DNA of 64,000 nucleotides from Pholis gunnellus (Eukaryota; Chordata; Actinopteri; Perciformes; Pholidae). Positions 1 to 11,396 of the stretch are shown piece after piece (the first letter of the stretch is position 1; the number at the start of each line of letters is the position of its first letter). The DNA lies in the NCBI GenBank assembly GCA_910591455.2, contig OU342808.1, forward strand, positions 3,688,607 through 3,752,606, given 5' to 3'. The position numbers were made by a program, and so were the translations under genes. The notes under the pieces were generated by a model that was not told the origin of the DNA, did no database searches, and was given only the letters and a program-made list of their open reading frames with translations.

Positions 1-2061
1 TAGGTTCTTTACCTTTGGACCGAGCTAGGCTAACCGTTTCTCCCCGTTTCCAGTCTTTATGCGAAGCTAAGTCATTTGGATGGGGCCTGTGTCCACAAAG
101 CGCTCTTTTCTTAGCGCCAGCGTCTTTGTTCAACTGTTCCCAATAAGGAGAGAGCAGATGTAGCGGCATGCGTTTGCCGAGAGACAAAGTTTTGCGTCCA
201 GTGCCTTTTTTTTGTGCGGCTGCTTCAACGCGCTTCTAGTTGAAAAGTTCTCAACTTCTCCAAAAAGCGCTTGTGACATCACTATAGTAAATGGAGAAGC
301 TTGTTCTGGCGGTGTCTCTCTGTCCTGAACTTTATATTTCGGACAGAGCTGTTATAACGTCAGATGGAGCCAAATGTATGTGATGTACTCCTGGGATCAC
401 CTATAGCCCTGTGAAGACTGCTGGATGCCTCTCGACCAGCTCCTCTTTGGTGTCGGGAGACGTTGTGGTCAGTGCCTCAACCCTCTTTACCAACCTGTCT
501 TAAAATGCTTCTCTGCCCGTGATCAGCTTGTTTGACTGATTTACATCATTAAACACATCTAACACTGTGGATGTAGGCTGTAGCTGAATGGGACCTGGTA
601 TTTGCTGGACAATAGACAGAGGTAGCTCATTTGCCTCAGCAAATGTGTCAACCTTGAATTCCACCACTACACCTCTGTGTGTGGCTGTTGCACACCACGT
701 TTGTCCAGTCTAGTTTGGCCTACTGCACTCTCAACAGCACTGTCATGTGTATATGGACTCCACTTCACTCTCTATGTTGTTTGTAATCGTTGTTTTATCA
801 TCACTGTTGGTGTTGCTGGCTGCCTGATACATCTTTAAAAAATGGTTGCTTTTCACACAGGTGTGAAACGCTGCTCCATAAGCTGGAAACTAGCACAGCT
901 CACGTCCCCTTCCGCACTGTCGGCCGTCAGCCGTTGCTAGTTTCTTGCCGCTCTTGCTCCAAGGCTCTTCTCTGCCCGATAGCTTCCACCTCAGCTCCAT
1001 GATGTACGGTCAGGTACAGGCATTGGCTTTATCTGCGTCCTGGCTAGCTCTGTTGCTCTGCATATTTCTATGGCTCTGTGAGCATTTGTTGTGTTAAATA
1101 CTAAGTTGTCCCTGAGCATCATCTTTATTTGGTCAAAACTTACAGTGTTTTCTCTTTCGTCCCAGTTCTGTGATAAATCTGTCAACCAAAATCCCTTCCA
1201 ATTACAGTTCATTTACCATTTACTATTTAAAATAAACATGGTGCCATTACTGAAGTAACCAAATCTACGTGAGAAATGAATCAACATTGACTTCTGGTTT
1301 CACAGGGAATGAACAGCGGTCTCCTGGTGGAAGATCGTTTGTTGTTTGACCCATCCACAGCTTTGACGGTCTAGTTCATGATTACATGGATTGCGTTCAA
1401 ATTGATCTTGTGGGATATCTACAAATACAACAAATTATTTTTTGTAGGTATCTCTACGCCAGATGAGAACAGCATGAGCATCCTAATCTGTGTCACACGC
1501 TTCCAAAAGGACTGTGTACAGCTGACAAACGCTCCAGTTTTCTGCTAGGCTGCCAGTTAGCATCAGTGGCAACAGCGACTTGAACTGCTCCATCATCCGC
1601 TAGCTGTAGCATGAGACGTTGACTGTTAGCTAGCGGCTACACACCTTCCTCACTTCAAAATCCCAACATTGATACCATGGTAAGACTTGCTTGTTGTTGT
1701 TATACTATTGCAGTATAATATAACACCAGAGCAAAGGGTAAGTATTGAAATAACTTAGAGTACTATTGATAGTAATGGCACTGAGTCGAGGCTGACGGTA
1801 GCTGTGTACTCTTTAACTTAGACTATCACAGAATAGCCAGGCATGAGCAAGTCACATAAACAGTCAAACTCAATGGAACACAGAGTGCTTATTCAAATAC
1901 ACCACACTCTCCATTAGGCTGCAGAATACATGAATATTTACCAAGGTATCAAGTGACAACTGACATTGGGCACATATTAGCAATCTGAGTTTAATGAACC
2001 CTCACTGCCTCGGAGGTCATCTGGTAACAGTCGGTAGCATTCAGTTATTATGCTCCAAAAG
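1..2061. other. Gene-poor region with no supported gene
   Basis: No convincing exon or spliced gene was seen on either strand. The open frames are short. The minus frame at 991-1212 contains a stretch with NWDERE followed by a DNL/AHR-like spacing that faintly recalls LINE ORF1 proteins. It has no flanking reverse transcriptase, so I treat it as undecided. The rest is unremarkable AT-balanced sequence. Confidence 0.4.
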
Positions 2062-2472
2062 CAGTGGCGGCTGGTCAATAGAGGGCGCTAGGGTGCCGCC
2101 CCCCCCTTAATAATAATAATAATAATAATACTTTAATTTTTATATAGCGCTTTTCTAAATACCCAAAGATGCTTTGGTAGGGCAGAGACAAACAGAACAA
2201 ACAAACAGAACATTTTGGTAAAAAATAAAACTGGAGAAGCTGTGTGGAATGGGTCATGTAGTTGGGGGTTAGGGTGCAGGGGTTAGCAGGTGAAGGCGAG
2301 TTTGTAGAGGTGGGTTTTGAGGGCTTGTTTAAGTGATGATAGGGAGGGAGCCTCACGGATGTGGATGGGGAGGGCGTTCCAGAGGGTGTGGGGGGGGGGG
2401 GGGGGGGGGGGGGGGTGCAGCAGCTGAGAAGGCCCTGTCACCCCAGGTGTCCAGTATCCAGCACGGACAGTT
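2062..2472. repeat. Dispersed teleost repeat with TAA microsatellite and poly-G
   Basis: The segment begins with CAGTGGCGGCTGG, a common terminus of fish repeats. It continues through a (TAA)n run at 2107-2131, the phrase TATATAGCGCTTTTCTA typical of fish interspersed repeats, and a 26-base G run at 2390-2415. It leads directly into the minisatellite at 2474. I recognise the style of repeat but cannot assign a family name. The poly-G run is a likely sequencing or assembly weak point. Confidence 0.5.
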
Positions 2473-2473
2473 A

Positions 2474-2792
2474 GGGAGTGAGGGATGAGGAGGTAAGGAA
2501 ACATGAGAAGACCAGGGTAGGGAGTGAGGGATGAGGAGGTAAGGAAACATGAGAACACCAGGGTAGAGAGTGAGGGATGAGGAGGTAAGGAAACATGAGA
2601 ACACCAGGGTAGGGAGTGAGGGATGAGGAGGTAAGGAAACATGAGAACACCAGGGTAGGGAGTGAGGGATGAGGAGGTAAGGAAACATGAGAACACCAGG
2701 GTAGGGAGTGAGGGATGAGGAGGTAAGGAAACATGAGAACACCAGGGTAGGGAGTGAGGGATGAGGAGGTAAGGAAACATGAGAACACCAGG
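2474..2792. repeat. 46-bp minisatellite, about 6.9 copies
   Basis: The 46-base unit starts GGGAGTGAGGGATGAGG and ends CACCAGGGTA. It repeats with single-base differences at 2474, 2520, 2566, 2612, 2658, 2704 and 2750. The array sits inside a dispersed repeat. On the minus strand three overlapping frames stay open across it, because 46 is 3n+1 and the unit lacks stops. These apparent proteins are artefacts of the repeat, not genes. Confidence 0.95.
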
Positions 2793-3294
2793 ACACACAT
2801 GAGAACTCTGTCAAGCTACATATTAGGCAAAGTGAACATCTTTTCTTCTACATAGTTGTCCTCAGTCTCATCTGCTGAACTTGGTCATGGAGGCATCAAC
2901 ATGTAATAGAGATGGTGAATTAACAGTGAAAACTCATCATAGCTTGATTTAACACCAGTATTCCTAATTACACTTCATGTTCACTTCTCCTGATCTTTAC
3001 CTCCTATAACAAGGTCCATAGGGGCATCTCAATAAATACACATGTTCTATTGTGTGTGTTTTATATTATACTACATATTATTATATGATATATATATTAT
3101 TATATTATACTGAATTCCCTGTGAGGGTGACAAAAATAAGATGTCCTGACGTGTTTCTCAAAGTGTTATTTACTGCTTTTTTCATGTTAAATATATGGTT
3201 TGATACCTTAATTCTTTTGCATTAAAATCATTCTGGGATGTTTGCTGAAATTGATTGGATGTGGCACAGTCCTACCTAGAACATGCCGCCACTG

Positions 3295-5140
3295 TTGACC
3301 TTTAAATTCAGGTGATACTGTATGTTCTCCAGCGCTTTTGACTCAACCTAAGGATCTCATCACTCTCCACCTTGTTACATCTTGACCTCCTATGCTTATG
3401 TCTCTCTTTGGTAACACTTGACTTGAAGTCCGTCTATTTATCATTTAAAAGCAGTTTATGAATATGTAATACAACTTTAATGTAGTTGTAAGTAGATATA
3501 AGTGTTTGTGATTGTATTTAGCAAAAATAACTCCTCCTGTGGGCACACACAGGCTGAGGCTGCTGTATTACAGTGATGTCATAGAGAGGAACTGATACCT
3601 AACTCTAATTTCTCATTACTGTAAACTTCCTAAAGTCTTGTCTAGGCTTAAGAAAGCTTTACTCATTGCACTTTGAGTAAAGCTTAGACAGACAGATGAG
3701 AAACGACAGAATTTAGTTCCTAATATCTCTTCTAAGTGCTTTTACTTTGCCTGAAATGCCACGATGACTCCTAAACAAATGAGCAGGCAAGCGTTGTCAT
3801 GGGACACCAGATTTTGTGGACAACAACTCTTGTTGGAGGGATCATTTCCTTGAAATTTACACCAACCAAACAGTTCAAACAGAAACATCGTCATCAAGTG
3901 TATTGTTGACCGGTCTGAGTAAAATGGGAACCCTTGGCACCCTCAGTGACGACAGCAGATGGTCAGGAGGTCTCCATGGTGAGATGGTTTGCCATGTGTG
4001 CTTTGTGGTTCCTGCCTGTCGGACGGCCGGTGAAAGAATTCAGCCTTGTTTGTATGAGGACGCAGAGAGCGCTGCTAATACTTGATCAGATGAATTTATG
4101 ATAGGTAGGAAAACATGCTAATATTACCAACATACTATTCAGCCCAAGTTAGAACACCCATGATGAAAGGTAATCAAAGCACTGGACGTGTGGGAGATGT
4201 CCTGACAAATGCCTTTGAATAAACCAAGTCATCTGAAAACTGCTCTCCTTGTGGAAGTATGTTTGTCTCTAGAAACTAATGTTATCTGAGGCTCTATGTG
4301 GGGTCATGGACAAACATACTGTGTGAGAGTATGGGCTCTAAATATGTTGTAAAGTCACTATTGCAGGGGGCTACACAGCATTCAACTGTAAATTACTATT
4401 TAGTACAAACAATAATTAACACAGTTTATAAAGTTGTTATGGTGAACATGTTGGCTTGCAATTGCACACACACACACACACACACACACACTTATCTGAG
4501 TGTTATCTGTGAATTTAAATTCATTCTCCTTTCTGCACTGGTTTGATTTCCATAGAAAAAATCTTTATTTAGCAGCCAATGTCCTACTCCAGTGATTTTC
4601 ACCGGCACACCAGTGAGCCGTGAAGAGATCACCAGGTATTCCGTGGGAAAATGTCCAATTTCACTTAATGAGTCCAAAAAATTATTATTTAGTTGTTGCA
4701 AATACTTTGCCATTGTTGAGCGTCTGAGCTGCAATATAGTGTCTGGCTAAGTAATAATACTCTTCCATGGCAGTGGGTGGCAGTAGGAAGCGCAATAATG
4801 ACCTTGTTAATGTAGGACAGTAGAATTAAATGATGCGCGGGAGAGGTTGTGATGACGAGACGAACAGCGATAGAGAAAGATTTGAAAAGGAAAAATGCAG
4901 ACTCTGAACTGGACCCTGGACAACATAACCCAGATGAAAAGCGTAAGGATCAACACATTGAGAGACTTGTCATTAAATTGTCAGCATATATCCCGCCCTC
5001 GGTACAACGGCCCACCAGAACATATCATCATGTTCATCATAACTGGCCGCCACACCACAGAGCTCCGGGACGAAACGTGGCGATGTGAGCTGGCTTTATG
5101 TGCAACATAACGAAGCATCTCACTGCGCTAAATATGAAGG
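3295..5140. other. Intergenic, no gene; one CA microsatellite
   Basis: I see no exon-like structure here. A (CA)n tract lies at about 4465-4490. Small open frames at 3816-4085 and 4849-5110 have no recognisable domain and no splice context. The frames overlapping the CA tract are repeat-driven. Confidence 0.5.
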
Positions 5141-5144
5141 CAAA

Positions 5145-5500
5145 TCACTGTCAAAATCCGAGAGCGCAAATGAGATCCATGCGCGTATTTTACTTTGACG
5201 AGCGCTTTTATATCACTCCGCGATCAAAAGTCCATCTCGCGCGAGCAAAAGTCGCTCGAGAAGCTTAAACCAGTTCGCTCGCGAAACCTTATTCTGCCCG
5301 CTCTCGAGTCTTTTTTCTGCTCGCTCTCGAGTCTTTTTTTCTGCTCGCGAGCGAGTAGATTTTCTTTTTGACAGTAAGTGGGTGGACCCAGTCTCCCTTG
5401 TATCTCTACATCTAATTGGTTACAATGCTCGTCTTTGGATAAACCGGATATCACTGACACAGACTTCAGGGGGAGATTTTCAGATTGCACTACAGGTCAG
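5145..5500 (+). repeat. GC-rich dispersed repeat, copy 1 (TCGCGAGCGAG-rich)
   Basis: The sequence runs from GCGCAAATGAGATCCATG through TTTTATATCACTCCGCG, then a region dense in TCGC, CTCGAG and GCGAGCGAG. It ends in GGATATCACTGACACAGAC and CAGATTGCACTAC. The same order of blocks recurs inverted at 5943-6295, direct at about 6340-6625, and diverged at 21660-22065. No transposase coding is visible, so it looks like a non-autonomous element of unknown family. Confidence 0.75.
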
Positions 5501-5942
5501 GGGCAAATTATGTACATTTTACTGCACGGGTAAAGTACATTTTGCTGATAATAACATACTTAACTAAGGGTTTTAATGCAGGTATTTTACTCGTAGTGGA
5601 TTATTGTTTCATCAGTATGGTATTAGTACATTTACTGCAGTGAGGATCTGAATACTTTTTCATCCACTAATTACTTGTCAGTGATTTAACAGTTAATATA
5701 CAAACAGTGGTCCCTGATCTTGCTCCAGATCTTTGAGCAGGTCCAAATTGTTGCTCATATTATATACAACTACATTATATCTCTTCTGTAAACACAAAAG
5801 TATGATTAGATATGATCGCATCATGTTTTAATCAATTAAGATCAAAGAGTGTCTTTGAGCGGTTTGTCACAGTTTGACTATCAAACACACATCGTCTGTA
5901 ATAGAATGATGGAGTGAATTCAAAGCAAATGTAGTGGAGTAG

Positions 5943-6295
5943 TGTTTAGTGGCGGATTGATAACCACCTCTAACAGACCTGGCGTCTGTGTCAGTGATAT
6001 CCGGTTTATCCAAAGACGAGCATTGTGACCAATTAGATGTAGAGATACAATGGAGACTGGGTCCGCCCACTTACTGTCAAAAAGAAAAACGACTCGCGAG
6101 CGAGCAGAAAAAAGCCTCGAGAGCGAGCAGAATAAAGTTTCGCGAGCGAACAGGTTTAAGCTTCTCGAGCGACTTTTGCTCGCGCGAGAGTGAATTTTGC
6201 TCGCGGAGTGATATAAAAGCGCTCGTCAAAGTAAAATACGCGCGCGCATGGATCTCATTTGCGCGCTCGGATTTTGAAAGTGATTTGCCTTCATA
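5943..6295 (-). repeat. GC-rich dispersed repeat, copy 2 (inverted)
   Basis: This is the inverted counterpart of the block at 5145-5500. It reads GTGTCAGTGATATCCGG, ACTTACTGTCAAAAAG, the GCGAGCGAGCAG region and GTGATATAAAAGCGCTCGTC, and ends with GCGCATGGATCTCATTTGCGC. Together with copy 1 it makes a fold-back pair around a 440-base centre. With copy 3 it makes a second, tighter head-to-head pair. The open frame at 5988-6296 is a by-product of this repeat. Confidence 0.75.
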
Positions 6296-6339
6296 GCTAA
6301 ACCTCCAGCTTCAGGGACGTGTGATCACAGACATGTGTG

Positions 6340-6625
6340 TACGAGTGCTTTTATATCACTCCGCGAGCAAAATCCACTCTCGCGCGAGCAAAAGTCGCTC
6401 GAGAAGCTTAAACCTGTTCGCTCGCGAAACTTTATTCTGCTCGAGTCTTTTTTCTTCTCCTCGAGTAGATTTTATTTTTGACAGTAAGTGGGCGGACCCA
6501 GTCTCGATTGTATTTCTACATCTAATTGGTTACAATGCTCGTCTTTGGATAAACCGGATATCACTGACACAGACGTCAGGGGGAGATTTTCAGATTGCAC
6601 TACAGGTTAGGGGCAAATAATGTAC
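6340..6625 (+). repeat. GC-rich dispersed repeat, copy 3
   Basis: It has the same order as copy 1: GCTTTTATATCACTCCGCG, TCGCTCGAGAAGCTTAAACC, then the GACAGTAAGTGGGCGGACCC and GGATATCACTGACACAGAC blocks. It lacks part of the central CTCGAG repeats found in copies 1 and 2. The downstream sequence (ACTGCACGGGTA, then TTTTACTCGTAGTGGATT) also matches the sequence following copy 1, so the duplication extends to about 6800. Confidence 0.75.
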
Positions 6626-6968
6626 ATTTTACTGCACGGGTACTTTTACTTTCTGCACTTAAAGTACATTTTGCTGATAATAACTTACTTGACTAAGGTT
6701 TTGAATGCAGTTATTTTACTCGTAGTGGATTATTGTTTCATCAGTATGGTATTAGTATGTTTATTGCAGTGAGGATCTGAATACTTTTTCATCCACTAAC
6801 TACTTGAGATTGTCTATATGTTTGATAAAAGGCTCCTTCAGCCTTTGTCTGCTCTCAGTTGGCAGTATTTGATTATCCTGAGTTATATTTAAGTGCTGCT
6901 TTTGAAAGTGATCTTAAAGTACCATTACCTGTGCTTTATGCTGCCCTAAATCAAGTTTTTAACAGCTA

Positions 6969-6970
<2 letters not shown>

Positions 6971-7050
<80 letters not shown>
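6971..7050. repeat. (GT)40 microsatellite
   Basis: An uninterrupted GT dinucleotide run of 80 bases. Two open frames crossing it (poly-Cys/Val) are artefacts. Confidence 0.98.
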
Positions 7051-7053
<3 letters not shown>

Positions 7054-7277
7054 TTTACAAGTCTTTCTATTTTGTACAAATATTTCATTTATTTAGTTGT
7101 ATTCATCTATTCTATCTGCATTCCATGCCACTTTACTATTACTTTTACAACTTAGATAATTCTTCTGCCATTCTTAATTTCTCCTAATCCTTCTCTTCAT
7201 TCCCAAAGAAGTCCAACAGACAACCCGGGGCTTGTCTACACTGTAATGAATTGCTGTAAATTGATGGTGGATTTAAA

Positions 7278-7337
7278 ACAGTATCTTACAGTATTTCATA
7301 TTAACTGCAGTTATTATGAAATACTGTAAGATACTGT
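7278..7337. repeat. 60-bp near-perfect palindrome
   Basis: The left arm starting ACAGTATCTTACAGTATTTC pairs with the right arm ending GTAAGATACTGT. Pairing continues through the centre AACTGCAGTT. Of 30 base pairs, only the pair 7301/7314 (T/T) is mismatched. It may be a relic of a short inverted-repeat transposon, or a cruciform or hairpin-RNA-forming site. Confidence 0.9.
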
Positions 7338-8403
7338 CAACACATCCAGGACTATACTTCTGTCCTTCACAATAACATGACCAGCAAATTACATGAAAAC
7401 TGCATTTTGCTCCTTAATGTCCTTCCTTAAGTTAACGTCAGTGCTGTCAACACATCCGGGACCAGACTTCTGACTATGTTTTAATAAACTGTCCTGATTT
7501 CAATCACTAGCAAAATACCAGCTGGTGCATGACAATAACCAATTTTGCAATTTTGCATACATATCTCTACTGATTTGAGGTATCGTAGAGCTCTGGGTGA
7601 ACACAGACGGCTACAATATTTATTTCCTGATTCAATAAAGCTGACAGTCTCGTGGGGAGGGGAGGGGGGAGCTGCGCTCATGTGATTGGTTGAAAATGAG
7701 GCGGACATCTGATTGGCTACAGATAGGTCTATGTTGAAAAAAACGCATTTGTGAATCCAGCGAGGTCAGGAGAGTCTCAAAAACCCACAAATTAATGTGA
7801 AGCGATTTACAAATAAATGCAGTGCGATCCACAAATAAATACATACAAATCCACAAACAAATACATACAAATCCACAAACAAATACATACAAATGCAGAA
7901 ATATATTTGTGATTTTCTTTTACATTTATATAAATCTTAATTTATTTATTTGTGCATTGGAATGTATTTGTGAATTGTTCTGCGTGCATTTGTAAATCGA
8001 ATATATTTGTGAATTGTTCTGTGCGCATTTGTGAGTCTTTCTGTGTGCATTTGCAATTATTGAGAATGATCTGACCCCATAGGTTCAGGCCGAGCTAACT
8101 AGAAAATATCACGGGTTGGGGGAGGTCCAAAAGTGTCAAAGCAGCATTCCATGTGAGTTATTTATAACTTACAGAAACATTGTGTGCAATAGTCCATTAT
8201 CTATTCCCCTCTCTCTGTCTCACTCAAACTGCGAGCTGCGTAGCTCGGGTCCTCTTCTCTCTGTCCTTGTCTCAGACCTCAGTCAGGACAAGTATGCTAC
8301 TATAATGCCTAAAGTCTTGTTAGCGGGTAGGTTAACGCATTTCTTTGCCTGTACAGTGGTGCGGATTGGCTCTCATAACGGGTCGGGTGGGTGTGGTTAG
8401 TAC
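7338..8403. other. Repeat-like AT-rich region, no gene
   Basis: A short tandem of CAAATCCACAAACAAATACATA units lies at about 7800-7890. It is followed by diverged, partly inverted copies of GAATTGTTCTG(T/C)G(T/C)GCATTTGT at 7970-8050. No gene is supported. Confidence 0.5.
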
Positions 8404-8789
8404 AAAATACTGACCACTACACACCCTACCCGGTGAGCTACCAGGGTGCCGCCATTTGATCCATTGTTGATATAAATACAAGATTTTGATTGGTTGAGTG
8501 GTTCAGGCATTCATCAGACTGTCCATCAACCCAACAACACAGTTAAAGACAATATTAATTAAATCCCCCTGTTGAGTCCAGACACTGGCGGTGATGGTGG
8601 CTGATGAAGCTGATGAGCTGATGAATCGGCAAAGATTGGGCGGAGATGGGGAGGTGGAGGGGAGACAATCAGCAAGATGATAGGCTAACGATGTAATTCT
8701 GTCGTGCTATTGGATAGAGAGACCAGCTGATCTAGACAGCTGATATCATGATTGACAGCCCCAAAGAATAACAGCAAGGAAATAATGAG
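8404..8789. repeat. Duplicated block, longer copy
   Basis: Bases 8404-8534 are repeated without visible difference at 9091-9221. Bases 8761-8789 are repeated at 9218-9246. The intervening 230 bases are present only here, so this is the full-length copy. It contains no recognisable gene. Confidence 0.9.
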
Positions 8790-9033
8790 AACAAAATCAG
8801 CATTGATAAGAAAAAGAAAGTCCTCTTTTTTTTTGTTCATCGCCCTCCTCAAAGCCGCAAACCGTGACTTCAAGCATCCGCTCAGTAGGGCTGATAGGGC
8901 CGCTGGACACTTGGCTCTCAAATTGCTCCAATAATAGCTTGCTTCCTCCGTGTGTAGGTTTATTATGAAATGCAGAATTGAACTGCACAACAGCTGCTTG
9001 TATAGACAAAGCCTGTAATTCACTATCCATGTT

Positions 9034-9090
9034 GTTACTTACTTACTTACTTACAGGCTTACTTATCTACTTACTTACAGGCTTACTTAT
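9034..9090. repeat. TTAC-type tetranucleotide repeat
   Basis: Tandem ACTT/TTAC units are interrupted twice by CAGGCTTACTTAT. They lie immediately left of the shorter duplicated copy, so they mark one edge of the duplication. Confidence 0.85.
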
Positions 9091-9246
9091 AAAATACTGA
9101 CCACTACACACCCTACCCGGTGAGCTACCAGGGTGCCGCCATTTGATCCATTGTTGATATAAATACAAGATTTTGATTGGTTGAGTGGTTCAGGCATTCA
9201 TCAGACTGTCCATCAACCCAAAGAATAACAGCAAGGAAATAATGAG
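9091..9246. repeat. Duplicated block, internally deleted copy
   Basis: This is a direct copy of 8404-8534 joined to a copy of 8761-8789. The junction falls at CCCAA, which is shared by both source positions; this microhomology fits a 230-base deletion. Confidence 0.9.
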
Positions 9247-10089
9247 TTTGCATGTGTGAGGAGTGATCGGCAGATGTATGAGAAATAAACTACAGGCTTA
9301 ATCATGCAAGAGTAGAGTCTTCCTGTCTGAACTTACGCTAGAGCTTCATTTCTAGTGCCCCATACTGAAAAACTGACACTTGAATATTAAGTAGCAATAG
9401 GTACGTTGACTTTACATCAACTGAACACCTTCACACTTCCTGAAGAATGAACCCTTTCTGTATGTAGTAGCCATCACGCAGTTAAGATACTGCCACAAGT
9501 TTTGTCCCACCAAACTTAATATCTCAGGTCCAGTAGTAACTGGAGCCTGGAGAGTTGGTAGAGATGAGGCCCACTGCTTTAGTAGTACTGACTGGTGCAG
9601 TCAGGAGTGTTCCTCCCTCCTTTCAGAAGGAGGCAGAGGCCAGGGTGAGGAATTTAGTAGTCCACCGTCATGTTTGTGCTCCAGAACCAGCTGGAGCATT
9701 GTGTTAAGGCCACGATGCCTCAAGAAGGCAGAGCTGAACATGTTTGTGGAGGTCTGAGAAGCTCTATGGTAAAAGCAAGACGCTAATGAATAAAGGGTTA
9801 CGGGTTCCATTGTTAGAACACAATCCTGAAAAAGACGCAAGGGTGATGGTTTACTGGGAAAACCAATCACAAATTCTACACAATAGCAGAGAGCACAATT
9901 GGGGTGGGTAATCAGAAAGTAGGGGGGTAGGAAGCGGGAAGGGCCTTTACGTCCCTGGTATGATTTTGTGTCGGGACTGGTTTCCTCCCATCCCAAGATG
10001 GTCATAGTTTAAATAACTTTTGTTTAGTGAAGCAGGTTTTGTAAACAAGTTGAAGTATCATATCTTATAGCTTAGAGTTGTTGTAGTTA

Positions 10090-10420
10090 ACCTGACTTAC
10101 CAGATGGTTTGTGAACAGAATCTGAGAAGCCATCCTTGGAAACTGGAAAAGGGCAGGTACTTTCTAACCAAAGCGAGTCAGGAGAAGAGCGAACACATCT
10201 TTTCCTTGGGGAAAAGCCTTCAGTGTCGTCTTGCTCTTCTTTCAATGAAGAAATCCTCTCTAGATCTGATAGAACTTATGCTCTAATGCAGCATCTACGC
10301 TAACCTCTTGAAGAGCCGCCATCGTAGTTTAGAATGAACAGCTGCCTCTCTGTGTCGTTACTCACACACCTAAACCAGTGGCTTCTCACAGGATGCTGAT
10401 TGGTCCAGACACACTATGAA
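10090..10420 (+). repeat. Dispersed repeat, copy A (inverse of 31430-31830)
   Basis: It shares long near-identical phrases with the reverse complement of 31430-31830. Examples are AAAGCGAGTCAGGAGAAGAG, CTTATGCTCTAATGCAGCAT, CTAACCTCTT and GTAGTTTAGAATGAACAGCT. The 60-aa frame at 10104-10286 is part of the repeat and not a host gene. Confidence 0.8.
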
Positions 10421-10565
10421 GCCTGACGACATGGTTTTTCATGAGAATCAAGTGTTACCCACAACACTAAAACAGATCGTAAAAGTGCAACATCTGCAAT
10501 GCCTCTCGATTAATTTAATTCAAACATTCACCAAAAGAATTAAATGGATTACAGGTTGATACATT

Positions 10566-10571
10566 TTTATT
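10566..10571 (-). terminator. Candidate polyadenylation signal for the CCN1-like gene
   Basis: TTTATT on the plus strand is AATAAA on the minus strand. It lies about 0.83 kb downstream of the stop codon at 11397. Several ATTTA pentamers occur on the minus strand between it and the stop (for example near 11033 and 11117). These would suit the unstable immediate-early mRNAs typical of CCN1 genes, but I infer the 3' UTR length. Confidence 0.4.
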
Positions 10572-11396
10572 TGATGTGCAGGAAATTACAGACAAAATAT
10601 GTGTAACATGTCTTAAATACATAGCATAATTTCACTCCTTAAAATAAAACATTGTATGTACACTGTGAAGGACACACACACAAAAATAAAATATAAAATC
10701 ACACCCCGAAAAATGAGGTGATCCTAGTACTTGCCACTCCACAACTAAGAGTGAAGTCCATATACATTATATTCTTTGATCAATATACTGTAGGAGCATA
10801 ATGAGCACATTCTCTGTAAACTCTCACTTGTGAAAGTTTCTCATCCTTCAAACAGACACTTTCAACTACACATACACACACACACACACACACACTCAAT
10901 GCCACAATCAGTACAGGTGTATCACTAAAGACAGGTAATAAAGAACACATAGCCCCTATAGTCACTAATGAATATGTCATCTAGTTCTTCCTCATTTAAA
11001 ATGCATGTCCTTAATTTTCATTACTTGTCATAAATGTTCCCTTTTACTGGTTTAACAAACTTCTTTCTCTATGACAGACTGTCACATGGCTCTCTGTGGA
11101 GAGGACACAACATTACAATTAAATAAAAGAAGTGTCAGTAAAAGCTTCTGCCAACAGTCTAACACAGCATGCCGCTGCGTGTTGTCCTCAGTGCTGCCTT
11201 GCACAAGAGAAGTAACACTAGTGTGGACAGACTGATGTCACTGCAGCAGGATGCTTAAAGTGCAAGCGAGTGTAGGGGAGGGGGGTAGGCAGGGGCTCAC
11301 CCAGCTGACAGACAGGAGGGTGGTGGGCTTAGGCAAGGGGAGGTGCAGAGTCTTTGCCCAGTGTGTCAGGCCGGGGCTGCGCATGAAGAGTCAGCC

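Noticed and set aside
2283..2814. Three minus-strand frames of 109-171 aa
   Set aside because: Generated by the 46-bp repeat and adjacent poly-C on the minus strand.
2062..3294. A single transposon bounded by CAGTGGCGGC and GCCGCCACTG
   Set aside because: Only about ten terminal bases match and the flanks share no target duplication, so the two ends may belong to different elements.
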